Positions 1-13,671 of a DNA stretch of 64,000 bases are shown one piece after another. The translations under genes were made by a program, and so were the position numbers. This stretch comes from Nephrotoma appendiculata (lineage: Eukaryota > Arthropoda > Insecta > Diptera > Tipulidae). The notes under the pieces were generated by a model. It saw nothing but the letters and a program-made list of their open reading frames with translations. It was not told the DNA's origin and did not search any database. Each line of letters starts with the position of its first letter. Position 1 is the first letter of the stretch. The stretch lies in contig OX371225.1 of assembly GCA_947310385.1 (NCBI GenBank), forward strand, positions 181,717,931 to 181,781,930. Reading direction: 5' to 3'.

Positions 1-2
1 AG

Positions 3-928
3 TGCCTCGTCATGTTTGCTGTAAATCCCGTGGCAGATTTTGATCACTTGCAACTTCGATGTCCTACTAGCCTTATTATTTGCCATTTTACTTTATTGGA
101 TCCGTACAAAATATTAAAAGAAAATAAATCATATAATCTATCAAAATGCTATGATGCGATCGAGACAATTCGACAATTATTTTGGCGCAACAAGGAAATT
201 GATGATGATTTTATGGGATCCATTTTCGACAATATCAATTTAACCGAGGAATATATTTATCGCTTGCGACTAAAATTAATCATATATGGCATAAAAGCTG
301 GGTATTTTCGTTTTCGTAGTGAGAAGCGGCAATTGGTCAATTTGAAGTACTTTGAAATTTGTACAACAATAATCGAAATAATCCTAGCGCTAAATAATTT
401 GTCATTTCTAAATAATTACTATAAAAAACAAAGTTTTATATCAAAATCACAAACCCTGGCGGCCAAATGTCTTCGAATATTTCTACTAAAATTTTCAACC
501 GAACCGTTTGAAGTGGAACCATTTGGTAAAATTCATCATAGTCTACAAGTGGAAATTAAAAAAGTTTTAGATGTAACCGTATATTTGGATGCGTACGAGT
601 CGGAACTATGTAATTATTGTTTTAATCCATTACCAAATGATCAACTGATTTGCGAAGAAGGGCACCAAAATGAAAGATGTTTCATAACACAAATACAGGT
701 CAATTTGATAAATAAAATTTGCCTAAATAGTTAAAATATTTTATATTTTAAAATACTTATATTTAATTGCAGATACCAAATTTTGAATCTCGATGGTGTC
801 GAGAATGTAAAAAGCAATGTTTACCCGAGGAGACAATAAATGAAATTTTTCCAGAGAAGAAAATACCAAATTCCTGTTTTATTTGCGGATTACGATTAGA
901 TTCGTATCATCTAGATACAAATAAATAA
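3..928 (+). CDS. C-terminal end of a TFIIIC-like zinc-finger protein (partial, 2 exons)
   Basis: The reading frame is open from the window edge, so the gene starts upstream. The ATG at 12 is probably internal. The exons are 3-698 and 773-928. The donor (CAG|GTCAAT) and the acceptor (TTGCAG|AT) join codons cleanly, and translation stops at 926-928. About 200 helical, hydrophobic residues lead into a cysteine/histidine array: CxxC, CxxGHxxxRC, then after the intron CxxC and a final CxxCG. This order resembles the zinc-finger C-terminus of TFIIIC subunit 4 (GTF3C4), which acts in RNA polymerase III initiation. That assignment rests on the Cys/His pattern, not on a search. An AATAAA motif overlaps the stop codon. 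The gene is convergent with the ABCG gene, whose stop lies 680 bp away. Another treble-clef zinc protein is possible. Confidence 0.6.
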
Positions 929-1607
929 ATATTTCATACCTACCAAATAATTAGTAGTAATTAGTAATTTTATTTTTGGTTTTGAGATTCAGGTCACTGA
1001 GATATGAGATATGTTGCTAATAGCTCCGAGCTTAAAGAGTGATGACATAGTTTTCGCGTTTGCCTTTCTTGCAAGATCTTAACCCAAAATATCGACCAAA
1101 TAATCGGAATTAGAAATAATTTTGTGAGGAAGGCTGATTCGGCTTTGTATTTCCGATTTAAAACAGAAATCTTTGCGTATATAAAACTTACCTGCGCTCG
1201 TATTTTGTAGTACTTCTACGATGAAATCTATCTTGTGTTTGTTCATTGAAATATTTAGAAACAATTAATTTTTCCGGTTGGATTTCTAGATCTCGCCGCA
1301 GGATTTTTTATGTTAAAACACAAACATCATTACCGACAACGCTTTTTATTTCAGTACAAGTTATGTTATTTTTTTATAAAATTAAAAACATTTGTATATA
1401 CCTAAATTATAATTACGTATTTATTCTTTAAATATAGAACCATTAACCGCATCTTATTTATTAAGCTTAATTCTATAATTTTCTAAATAACTATACCACA
1501 GAGTAAGTACTTAAATTATTTAAAGACAAAAATTTTACTTTGATTTTTTCGGCCAATGCATACACCTAGAACGGAATGTTTAAGCCAATTATGTACCTAG
1601 AAATTTT
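929..1607. other. Intergenic gap between two convergent genes
   Basis: No coding frame here has recognisable content. A minus-strand AATAAA (plus strand 1457-1462) lies about 150 bp past the ABCG stop and is a plausible polyadenylation signal for that gene. Confidence 0.5.
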
Positions 1608-2273
1608 TTAACTATGAAACCGTTTCCTTAAGCTAAGGTAGAACAGTATTCTAAAGAAAATCATAATCGCCAGTAAAATACTAATTTCTGTTAGTAGCGA
1701 TAAATTTTCAATGTCTAAATATTTTAACAAAACTTTGGGATCATCAAAATGACAATATTCTTGGTTGCAATCTAATTTCCTACGATTAAATCCGAACACG
1801 ATAAAAACCAGCGATATAACACTGCCACGAATGAATGAGAATTTCATTGCAACATTCATGATTGCTGGAATTTGTTGTGCAAAATCAAAACCATAAATTG
1901 CAAGGCCTAAAAACGGTGCGAAGAACATTGGTCCAATTGCACATCCATTTGTAATACTAAATGTGGCTCCAATCCATAACCCCATACCTTCAGCTACGAA
2001 CGATGTTATCATCGAAATGAATGTGAATAATCCAAATCGCCATAATTCTCGGGGTAAACCGGACATGAAGTACACAAGCGATAAAAACAGTATGTTAAGC
2101 ATGAGCTATAAAAATAAATATTAATTAATCCAGTTTTATACATATTTTACTTATAATTGAGATTATAATTACCTGTAGAGGAACGCGTGATAATGTCAGG
2201 GCTGCATAGTATGGCAGTAGACTGTACCACCGATTAAAACATTCCCGCTTCACAATTTTCACCTCTTGTGGGT
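1608..2273 (-). CDS. ABCG exons 4-5: membrane domain C-terminus
   Basis: Exon 2273-2173 (101 nt) encodes the family's 'xPQEVxxxxRECxNRWYS' start of the ABC2 membrane domain. A 67-bp intron (2106-2172) separates it from 2105-1608. The last exon holds several hydrophobic spans, a Gly/Ala-rich GCAIGPMFF segment, a Cys-containing loop typical of ABCG proteins (CNQEYCHF), and a final span followed by a short basic tail. The stop is TAA at 1610-1608. Confidence 0.88.
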
Positions 2274-5200
2274 CTATAAATAAAAATACAAAATATGATT
2301 ACGAATAACTCTAAAAATACGTGTATCTTTTTCCAATTTTCTTTTTAATCATGACTTGAACTTTCCTAGACATTAATGGATTATCACAAGTGTTTCAAAT
2401 GAAATAAAACATGGAAGCAGCTTTGCGGAATCAAACATCGATTTTGTAACAGCAAGCTCTGCCCAAAATGAAGGTCTACAGCCGAGAAAGAAATGGAGTA
2501 GCTTCTATGGCAATGAGTGGAGTAGAAGACAAAGCACTAGTAATAGCCGTATACACGCGATATTTTCTAGGTCTTTAAGCTCCACAATCGAACACCTTAA
2601 GTTGACTACCAGCCACCACACAATAGAGAAGCATATAATTAGCATACGTAAAACTAGTGACTTGTAAATAAAGCATATCATTTTCGGAGAAATTCCCCAG
2701 GAAGTGTAAAAAGCTCTGCGACATTCACTATAAACTGCATTCGCTTTTTGAAGTTTATATTCAAGGTGGACATTTTAAGATAATGTAGAATCCAAAATGG
2801 CACCCATAAAAGGCACCCCAAAAAGAATGGTAGTAAGCCCATCCTTACTCTGCTTTTGGCCAACATCACCAGAACAAGTTTAGATGGATTTACGTTAAGA
2901 TTCCTATTGGCGCACCAAGACGTCATAATATGGAAAGCCAGTTGTATCTGGTCAAATATGACATTCAGATGCTTCCCTGAGATAATTATAATAAGGTCGT
3001 CAGTGCATAGACTCCGGTTTAGGGAGAACGATTGGAACGAGATTATTTTTTATATTTCTTTTCCTAGCTTACTTGAATTTTCAATTTTTTTATTCTGTTT
3101 TACTACAAAATCCCATTCCACTAACAATTCCACGCAACCGGAATCCACCTACAGCATAACTCTGGGCGCCAAACACGGACTGTTGAAGTTTGACTAACAG
3201 ATCATCGATATTCAAGACCAACAGCAGTCGTGGAAGTAAACTGCCGTGTGGACAACCTTTGGTAACTTTTACTGAGGCTAAGAGCCCAACCAACTCAACC
3301 TTCGGCTGCCTTCCTGAGCATTGATTCAATTCAGTTGGTATAATAGTGGTCTTTCAATCCCACATACTAACAAGCTCATGGAGCGGCGTTTCACAGGATC
3401 CGGCAACTCTGTCAGCATGATGAATTTTACTGAGGGGAGAATTAGACAAGAAATAATCCCTAATGAATCTATCAAAGATTTCAAAATGTTCAGAGATTTT
3501 TGTTTGGTAATCAGCGGACCTGAATTCTCAAAAACAGTCAAAATTGTATTCGACAGCGAGTTTGCAAGGGAATCCTCCAACGGTCGAATTACACTAGGCA
3601 ACTGAAGCAAACTAAACGGTTCTGACTAGTAATGTTCTCAGTTTGTAAAATTTTTATTTTGATAAGATAAAGAGATTTTAATGGTGATATCTTAAATAAA
3701 GACTAAAAGAGATACAGATGTGATCAGAAGTTAGAAGATCGTTTAATACTCTTCAATTTAACAATAGATGAACGTTGGATATTAAACGCAAACTAGTATC
3801 AATCTCTTCGCGGCGAGAGGAATTAACAAAAGTTATGGTTCACAGCCAACGTTACGAATTTCAAGTTCAAATGCGCTTAAAGAACTAAATAGAGATTCTC
3901 TAGTGAGTGTTCGCGTCACAACCAATTATAACGGGAATTTTCATATTCAGATTCCGTGACATAAGTGGTACAAGTTTCTTCAATGGAGGAGGTTCAGGGA
4001 AATCTAATTTTAGACATGAACTCACTTATTAAAATCATCTCCGTATAATCAATTCGAAGAATAAAAAGCAACGACTACAGTCGAGATCTGCAGCGCTTCG
4101 CTCATAAAGGAGTAAAAAATAATACAACGTCAGTCGTCGCGACCTTATGAGAAGGCTGATTATTTTAAATCAAAAATCTCATCCGTTTGAAACTGATTGT
4201 TGTGATTCTTACACATTTTCCATTTATAGTTCGAAAATTCAAAACTCGATATGGTTTTCTCATCTAATGCCAATATTAGTTCAACTACAGTTGTCTACCA
4301 GATCCTATGCACTATTAATCTTTACCATCCACCGATATTAATCACATTCTGCCATGAGTAAGGTCACGACCACTTGGATTCAGAAATCGGTTCAACTTTC
4401 GCAAAGCAGACTTTGCAAATTTATCTTAAATAATAATAGCTCCATATTGATATGCATCCCATACAGCTAGTTTTAAAAAATTCCTTTCATCTCGAAATTT
4501 TACAAATATGTAGAAAGACTCATTTTCTGATTCACAAGAAGGTAAATCTAATATTTTTTAAAATTAGCTGAATTCGCATCATTCATTCAACACAGCATGG
4601 AAGTGGGAACGGAAGTAGATGTTGTCACAACAAACTTCTGGGGGGATTTATTGAACCTTTTGTTACGAGGGTTTTATACAACACTAGGTATTGCAATATA
4701 TAAATCGAACAGATGCAGTGCAACAAAGCTGCTTTCAAGGCGGTGCATTATCGCAGATATTAGTTATGTAATCTCTGGTGGTATCAAGTCCCGCGCCTTA
4801 TTCGAACGAATTAACTTTAATTTAATTTCACGTGAATTGAAGACGGCGCCCTATGTTTTGTTTTAACTTTTCGCACTTTCACTTCAAGATGCTTCATCTC
4901 TCCGTACCGATACAGATGTTTACATTGTTTGATCAACCGATTCATTGGCTTAATATTGTACCTGATCCCAGGTAGGGTAACATTTTATTTTTTAGGCGCT
5001 AAAAATTCCGATTATTTGAGATTAAGGCCAGACTAAATGAGTTCTACTACATAGTTCCACGATCATAATCGAATAAAATGTGGACCAGCTATTTCCGAGC
5101 TATGACCACATTCGTAACTGTTTGTATCAGATAGTATCAATGTATGTAGGCTGCAAATTTGTCCATTTTCCGATAGCGTAAACGGAGCACTTAGGGAAAT

Positions 5201-8200
5201 TTTATTCTGTTATATCACTTGATTGTTTTCATCTGTCTTGCCAAGTTGCTATGGACGAATTTTGAATATTCATTTTGAGCTTATTCAAGATATTGGGCGT
5301 TATTTAATTGCCTAGAATTTAAAACATTTCCGTAACTAACATCTTGGCGTTCACTTATTTTGTAACTACATATAGGTTTTAGTAAATTACTGTTCGATGA
5401 TGACAGTTTGTTCTTTGCGCCAAGGTACTCTGTTTTAAGCCCCCATCTGTCCTTAACTTATCTTTTCAACATAAATAAACCTTTTTCAACACTCTCTGTA
5501 ACTCTTTTGATGTGCGAGGTTACACCGAGCCTTTCATCAAAACCAACTCCTAACCACATTATATATGTCACTTCCGTATTCTCCCTCCACTTATAGCTCT
5601 ACCAACGGTGGTCGCCTAATGCCAAGAGAATCTTTCAGTTGGATTATTGCAATCTTGGAAGAGGACAGTCCACTCTCCTTAACTCTTTCATTCTAGTGGA
5701 CCACAACAGATTAATAAAAGCTCCAGATACATCCAGGTATATACTCCTAAGACATACTTTTGCTCTGACTCCTTTACGTGGATCTATTTCCTCTGAGGCC
5801 GAACTACTTGTCGCTGTATATTCCGCTACTCTGGAATATGTTCAACAATCTGCCATTAATCAATTTGTCAAGTAATTTACCTAAGACTGGAAGTAGCATG
5901 ATTGGCCTGTACGCTTTTGGATCGGTGTGATCTCGATTACCGCCCTTATTGATGATTATTACTTTGTCGTTTTTCCAGGATTTTAGGAAAATTCCTTAAT
6001 CGAGACATGCTTTCAGGAAGCTAGTGATGGTTCCATGACTAGCCATGGTCTTTGTATTACCTCGGCCCCGATATATCTAGGCCTGGCGCTTTACCTGTTT
6101 TCATAGAAATGATTGCAATCGTGGTTTTTCACTGTTGGAGTTCCAGCTGATTTGTGTTTAGTGCAAAAGAGCTTTTAGCACGGATTATTGATTCCTTACT
6201 TTTGTTTGTTTCCTCACAATCATCAATCAAGAAAGTATTCAGTAGACATTTATTATGGCACAACTCAGAGTCGTTTATTTTACGCACGCAACAAAGGGTT
6301 TGTTTCTCTTTGATAAAACTTTCGGAGCTTATGGACTCTAGTTCGTTTGATGGTAGGATCGTTTGACCACCAACGGCTGTTTAGATTTCGCGAGGAGTAG
6401 TTTAGTAGTGCTAAATAAAAATACGTTCCTCTTGAGTATCGTACCCGGCGATCTTTTGCGTCAAAAACCGCATTTTTCGCAATTTTGGCTAAATATCAGT
6501 GCAAAATAAATTCATTGAACCACATAATTCCTAAAATTTTATAAAATTGAGGTGGTTCAGTTAATTTGGACTTTATTTCGCCTGATAAAGTTGAATTGTG
6601 ATGTTGAGTTACTTACTCTCAGAACAATATTATAACGGTTTTTACACTTCAGCGAAGGTAATTAAACTTTAGAACTAGTTAGGAGAGAACCATGTGTCTT
6701 ATCTTGACCCAAACGCATATATTTCTCACGTCTTAAAATGAAAAAAATTTCATTAGCAACACTTAGTATTTTGTGGTTGTGCATTTATGGTTGAATATGC
6801 ATGTATTTCTATAACTAAAATTCATTCGTTAGTACTGACTTTGACCCCCGAATTTAACAAAAAAAGAAATCGGAAGTTTGAAAATAATTAAGTTACATTG
6901 ACTGCAATCGTTTAATATTTTTTGAATAACAAAATACATTTTCATTTAAATTTTGTTGTTAACAGTTTTTATTCGCAGTGCATTTGTCAAACTAATAAAT
7001 GAAGAATACAAATAACAACAATTTGAAAGATACTTACAACTCAATATCGGCACCATCAGTTGTGTATAAACCACAAAGAAAATGACACCCATACAATACT
7101 TTAAGTGATCAAACATTCGTTCACCTTCATCAGCTGTATTAAAAAATATTAAACCAATTCCACCGCCACATATCACATGATGAAATAGTTGTATCCAAAA
7201 TGCTGTTCGGCTGCGTATCACTATCTTAATCATCATTTTGAATAAAATTATAAATTGGCTAAAACTAGACAGTGCGTAATCCCTATGCAATAATTTTGAA
7301 AATGCTTTCATCTTCTGCAGCAGTGCACCACCCGGTGATTTTGTTTTTTCCATTGTCATCGATGTTAGGGGCGATTTAATTTGATACGAAACCGCGCCAC
7401 TTATTTGATCTTCTACATGGGTACATTGTAATTTACCATTTTGAAATGTATCACGTAGTATTGGTATCGTATAATCGTCGGAATCACACAATTCAATTAT
7501 ATAATCGGCTGGATTGTAATGTGATGGACACGGCATATCTAAACTGCTCAGGAGTGGTACTAATGATTTTGGCGTACCTTGATAAACACACTGTCCACCG
7601 GCTATCACATAGATTTGATCGAATAGTGCAAATGTTGCAGCGGACGGTTGATGTATGGTGCATACAACTGTTCGTCCTTGTCGGGCGAGCTCTTTAAGCA
7701 ATCGTATACATTGTACGGCGGTGACGTCGTCAAGGCCACTAGTGGGTTCGTCCAAGAAAAATATTGTAGGATTAGCAACTAATTCCAATGCGATTGATAA
7801 ACGTTTTTTTTCGCCCCCACTAAGATTTGTGGCTGTCACATTTTGTCGATGATTTAAATTTAAACTGGATAAAATTTCTGCGATAAGCTGCTCATGTGAA
7901 TGATGATCTGTAAATATAAAATAATAATTGTCGTAATTAGAAAATCGCGTGCGAGCCATATATAGCATGTTTAATGTTTATTACGTGATTCATTCTTAAG
8001 CTTTAATCGGCATGCCAATTCCATTAATTCGCGCACCGTCAGCAATTGTCTATGCATATCCTCTTGTGTAATGTAGCATGATGTTTTGTGATTTATTTTG
8101 ATGACACCTTCGACACCAGTAGTCCTATAATAATCATAAATAAAATAAATTAAAAATTAATGAACGGTCAATTATTACTAATTATAAGGATATTAATTAT

Positions 8201-11200
8201 ATTTGATTTTGAATAATTAATTTACATTCATTTATGTAATTCGATGAATAATTTATTTAATCACCCATACATACGAAGAATAATTAAAATTGGCATACAA
8301 TTATTTTATTATGCATTATTTACCTTTACGATATTTACACATTACATTGTATGACTAAATGTATAAACAAGTAAATAATAATGTTTCAAGATTCAAGTTC
8401 AGGTTCAAATCGATTCGAATTTGTGTACCTGTTTATCAAGATAATTTATTAAAAACACTGGCTGAGAAACTTAAAATATGATTTTGTAGATGCAGAAGCT
8501 TAAATAATATTAAATGGAAACCCGATTTTGGTAAAAACAATTTCATTGAAATACTTTATTGTATGCGAAAGTAGAATGTCTAAAGTTTACTGAACTTCTA
8601 CACGTACGAGCGGAAATTAAGCTTTAAGGTCGTAACTTATTAAAATTATTGTTTCAAAAAGTACTCGGGTTTTCAAGGATAAGTTGTACCACATCTTGTG
8701 TTTCAGTTAAGTACTCGAATGCAGCGTGACGATCATCTCGACCTTTTATTATTGAGTTGAACTCTCAATTAAGCTCTCATTTAAATTTCAATTTAAGTTT
8801 AGCATTTGCGGTATAGATGACTCAGTTTAATATCGCCGCCAACTCCATTTTATAGTAAAAAATTACCCGGCTTCTTTCGTTCTCTTTTTTTCACTTGTTT
8901 CGTTTTTGTTCATAAAAATAGTGTATCGTAATAGCAGTGAGGTGTTAGCTTTTTTTTGAAAACCTGAAAACGGTTTCAGACACCTAGCGATCGTAAATCA
9001 CCATCATCATTAAATCAGTAAATTGAATTCTAAATTAATACTTTGTGGCTTCCTAAACATTATAAATCCTATAATTTAATCTTTACCGAGCTACTGAAAT
9101 TAAACCAAATTAAAGAAATGCTTATGATACTCTGTAAATTCTAAAAATATTTACTAGGTTGTTCCAATTCTCACAGGACGAGCTTACTAACAAAAAAACG
9201 CGAATGAAATTAATATACACTCAGTGAAATTCAATTAAAGCCACCCTTAATTTTTTTGGATATGAAAGTAAGGCTGGCAGTTTGAACTTGATCTATTACC
9301 AGGACTTAATAAGGATGTCAATATACACATTTTAAATGAAAGTATAATTTTAATTGTATTTTTTTTTTGCTAAATTTTGCTCGGCATGGAATTAACCAAA
9401 CCTTGCAAATCTATTTCGTCAATTTGCTTCCATGCCTGTACAAAGGCTTTATGCAACTCAACTAAGTTGTACTAGGATTTATATCAGGAGAACGTGACGG
9501 CTAGCCCAAACCTTTGATCTGTCGCTCTCTAAACCAATCGATCATTTGGTTCCATTTGTGAATGGGATAATTATCTTGCTGAAAAATTCAATTCGAGGTT
9601 GGTTGATTTTCACAAAAAAGTCTATTAAAATTTCTTCTAACACATCCTTTCCAGATTTCCATTAAATCGCAATTCTTAGGATTTGTGTTGTTTGGCGCGG
9701 TGAAAACTTCTGATTATTTCTATTATTTTGATTTTTTCTATAATTCTCGTTTTCATTCATAAAATTGTTGATAACCATTCGTGATCGGTCTAATTTAATA
9801 GCGATTTGCCGATTTGCCGGCTGGAAAGCTTGCAATTAGTATTTCTCCTTTGTCCATTTTAATCAACATTTTATAAAATATCAACTAATAACGTCACTAA
9901 TTAGAAAACTCGTTAAAAAGCACTAATAGTAAACTAATTCAATCAAACGCCTAGGATGGCTGGCTTTATTTGAATTTCGGATTTTTTTTTTGTTTTAATC
10001 TATGCCATCTGTTTTGGGGCCGAAGCGCTCTTTCGTGGTTTATTTTTCCGTCTTACTTTACGCATCATCTGTCGTATCGAAATGTATATGAAGCTAGACC
10101 GATACTCGGCCCGAAAAAACGCGATGGCAACACTAAACTATCACTATCGTGAGAGTTTACCATCCCAGCCCGAACAAATTTCACTATCGCGACAATAAAC
10201 AGTGTCATGATACAATGTCATGACATTTTTAACATTAAGCCCGAAATTTTAAAATTACTTTTATGTATTTTTAAGATATATTACTATTGCTTGGTAAATG
10301 AAGCTGTTTGGTAAATAAACCCGTTAGCAATACTAAACTAAAGCTATCGAGAAATTTTTATATCCCAGCCGGAAGAAATACCACTATCGCGACCGTAAAA
10401 TGTGTCATGGTAATCTGTTATAATATTTAAAGCATTCAGCCCGAAATTATAAATATAACTTTTACGTATTTTTAAATTATCCCTTCAATTGTTTCGAAAC
10501 CTACACAGCCCAAACCTAACCTGAAAACGACAATGCAGAAACTTAATTAGCATTACGTGATTGAACACTATGAATATAGCAAGAAATTTTAATTTCTTGT
10601 TTATATATAGTCGATTGAAGTTTTGCCTACAAACTGAGAGATTTAAAAAAAATTATCAGAAATAACCGGAATAAAGACGTAGGAATCTTGTCTCACAGGT
10701 GATTCACGAGCACTTGGCATACACCACCGGATTCGTTGAAGTTTTGACTTCAAACTGAGAAATTTGTAAAAAAATTCTATCTGGAATTATCTAGATATAG
10801 TCGTTTGAATCTCTACTCACAGGCGATTCACGAGCACGAATTCGGAGATATATGCCAAGTAGTCGTGAATCGCCTGTGAGACGAGATTCAATCACCTGTA
10901 TCCCGTTATTTTTGTAGCCAAGATTTTAATGAGTCCTATTGTATAATTGAAATAGTTGTGAATCGTTTGTAAGGTGATATTCAAATGACTATATCCAGAT
11001 AATTCCAGATAGAATTTTTCCGAAATTCTGTCTGTTTCTAGTCAATACTTTAGCAATCTCGGCTATAATAATTTTGTACTTTGTTGTTTGAGCAGTAATA
11101 CATTTGTTTTTATTATTTTTATCAAAATTTAGAAGCCACGATTAGTTCGATATTTATTTAATACACAATTAATTAATAGTTATAATTTGCGTGTGACACA

Positions 11201-13586
11201 AATTTGTTTTATGATTTACATTCAAAATTATGTGTGGCTGTAATTGAATTTCGCGGAGTGTATATGACGTAGATGGAAATATCTCCAACACCAATCATCG
11301 TGACATAATTATTTAATAATGAGCTTATACCACAGTCAGAAACTGCGTAAGATGATAATGCACTTCTCCGTGTCGCCTGTTTAGCCACACCTTGATGTAG
11401 GGGATCAGGCAATGAGTCCATCTACCATTCGTTGACTCACTCCATCTTCTCTGCCATGAAGTAATCGTCTCAGCCCGTGCAAATCGGTGGTTCTCTGCTT
11501 TTTTTCCTTGACCACGACGCAGGTATGTGGTTTGGCGCTCCTTGGCCAGTAGATCTATTGGGGGCATTCCCGCAAGAACACAGACTGCGTTGTCACGGTC
11601 CAAAATGCGCACAATATTCTGAGAACGCAGAGGTCAATCTCTAAGGTTACGCTCTCCATTACTTTTCTGCTAGTAAAAAGAACAACTTCTGTTTTATGTT
11701 CTGCTAGTTGCAGCCCAGCTGATGTTAACCACTGTCGAATAAGTCTAACCGTCTTATTACAGATCTCCACAACTTCCTCTCTGTGTTTTGCGACAACTAC
11801 AATCGCGATATCGTCTGCAAAACCAATCACCCTTCCGTCACTTGGTATGGGCAGTCGAAGAACACCATCGTACATCACATTCCAGAGAGTAGGACCTAAC
11901 ACTGATCCTTGAGGAACTCCACCATTCACCACGTAAGTTTTCTTTCCCTCCTCAGTATCGTAAATCAAGATCCTTTCGCTAAAGTAGCTGGAAACTAGTC
12001 TCAGCAGGTACTTAGGTATCTTCATCCTTGTAAGTGCGTTAAATATGCAACTCCAGTTTGCCGTGTTGAATGCGTTTTTCACGTTCAATGTAACTATAGC
12101 ACAGTATTTTTTACTACCACGTAGCCATCGAGAACCGGATATCGCCTGGTGCGCCGTATCTACAACTTCTTTAATCGCATCCACCGTTGAGCGCGCCTTT
12201 CGAAAGCCATACTGATGCTCTGCCAGGTGACCTGCTCTAACTATAGCCTCTTATAACCGGTCACATACAACTCTCTCTAGGGTTTTGCCTGCCGTATCCA
12301 ATAGGCAGACTGGACGCCAGGAGGTATGCTGGGTATTTGGGTATGCTTTAACCGCCGACTTCAACGCAATATTCGGAATGTTATCCGGGCCAGGAGCTTT
12401 ATTGTTACCCACTCTGCCACATGCCTTCAGGACCTTCTCCTCAGTAACTGGTGGTACACCATCCTCCTCGTTGTCTAATACTTCTAATACACAATCGGTT
12501 TGCTGCGGGAACAGGTGACTCACTATGTCAGACAGCATTGCCGAGCATGTGGGAACAGTGGCGTAATTGCTTCTGAAATTTTTCATCACCAATCGGTAAG
12601 ATCTACCCCAGGGATCGCGGTCGACATCCTCGCACAGTTCGCGAAAGCTCTTTCGCTTACTTAATTTAATGGCATGCTTGAGTTCCGATCGAGCTTTGCA
12701 GTACTGTTGTCGAAGGAGCGAGTTTTCGACGTGTCTAGCACGCTGGTATCGTCTTCTTGCGTTCAGGCACCTTTTCCACAATTTCGAAATCTCGTCGTTC
12801 CACCAGAAGACCGGTTTTTTACGGTTATCCACCATTCTTCTTGGCATTGCTGCATCAAAGGCTCTTGTAACATGTCTCATCAGATGGACGGCTTTGTTAT
12901 TTGCGGTACCAGATAGGGTAAGATCCTCCATCATGAGACGGAAGATGTTCTCCTCAAGCGCTGCGTACTTCCATCCTATTCTTTTCCTGTATCTAACCAT
13001 GGTCCGTTGGGGTTCACTATCCGCCAGTTCATACACAATAGCTTGGTGATCACTATGCGTATATAGATCGCTCACCCTCCATGCTACGCCCCTATCGGCA
13101 AGGCAATGGCTCATAAACGTTAGGTCAACTATCGAGGTGGCATTTCCTCTACAGAAAGTAGGTGTACTTCCTGTATTCATTAATACGACCGGTGATGCGA
13201 AGGCCTCTAACAATGCGGTACCTTTGCTATTGGTTTCTCTATAACTTCCCCATTCTACAGCCCATGCATTGAAAAGCCCGGCTATGAGCACCGGGTTGTG
13301 GCTCCGTGCACTAGGAGGTGCGTAGCAACTATAAATATGAGGGAAGCCGCTCAATGTGAGACAGAAGCTCCAGGATTTAAGTCACATAACTCTTAAGCGC
13401 ATCATTTGCAAGTGACCCATGTGACCCCCCTCTGACTTCTGCCTCGACCTAGCTTCCTAGAACCGAGTTACCACCGACACGAGCGTGGACGTAGTCAAGC
13501 GGAGTAGGGATGGAGAGGCTACGTCTAGTAGTGAAAGTACCAGATATCATCGCATCATATCCCATTCGTCGGTTATGTGTGTGTGT

Positions 13587-13671
<85 letters not shown>

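Larger units (their letters stand above)
11200..13400 (-). mobile_element. R1-type LINE, truncated and internally deleted
   Basis: From high to low coordinates, minus strand. The endonuclease starts IYSCYAPPS (13330), then PVLIAGLFNAWAVEWGS, TPTF.RGNATSIVDLTF and SDHQAIVYEL (catalytic His kept). A linker leads to the RT: NNKAPGPDNIP, WRPVCLLDTAGKTLE, FNTANW, GGVPQGSVLGPTLWN, FADDIAIVV. The terminal domain reads VLAGMPPIDLL ... GRWTH.LIP ... HGEVHYHLTQ. These blocks are typical of the R1 clade. There are deletions after YAPPS (about 25 residues) and between the APGPDN and WRP blocks (about 40), plus frameshifts near 12200 and 11600. The CCHC tail and ORF1 are not seen. It lies in sense orientation in the ABCG intron. 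Confidence 0.85.

Noticed and set aside
4597..4866. 89-residue plus-strand frame between the two LINE halves
   Set aside because: No motif, no splice context, and a length expected by chance.
12285..13049. Plus-strand open frames opposite the R1-type LINE
   Set aside because: They are antisense shadows of the RT and endonuclease coding region.
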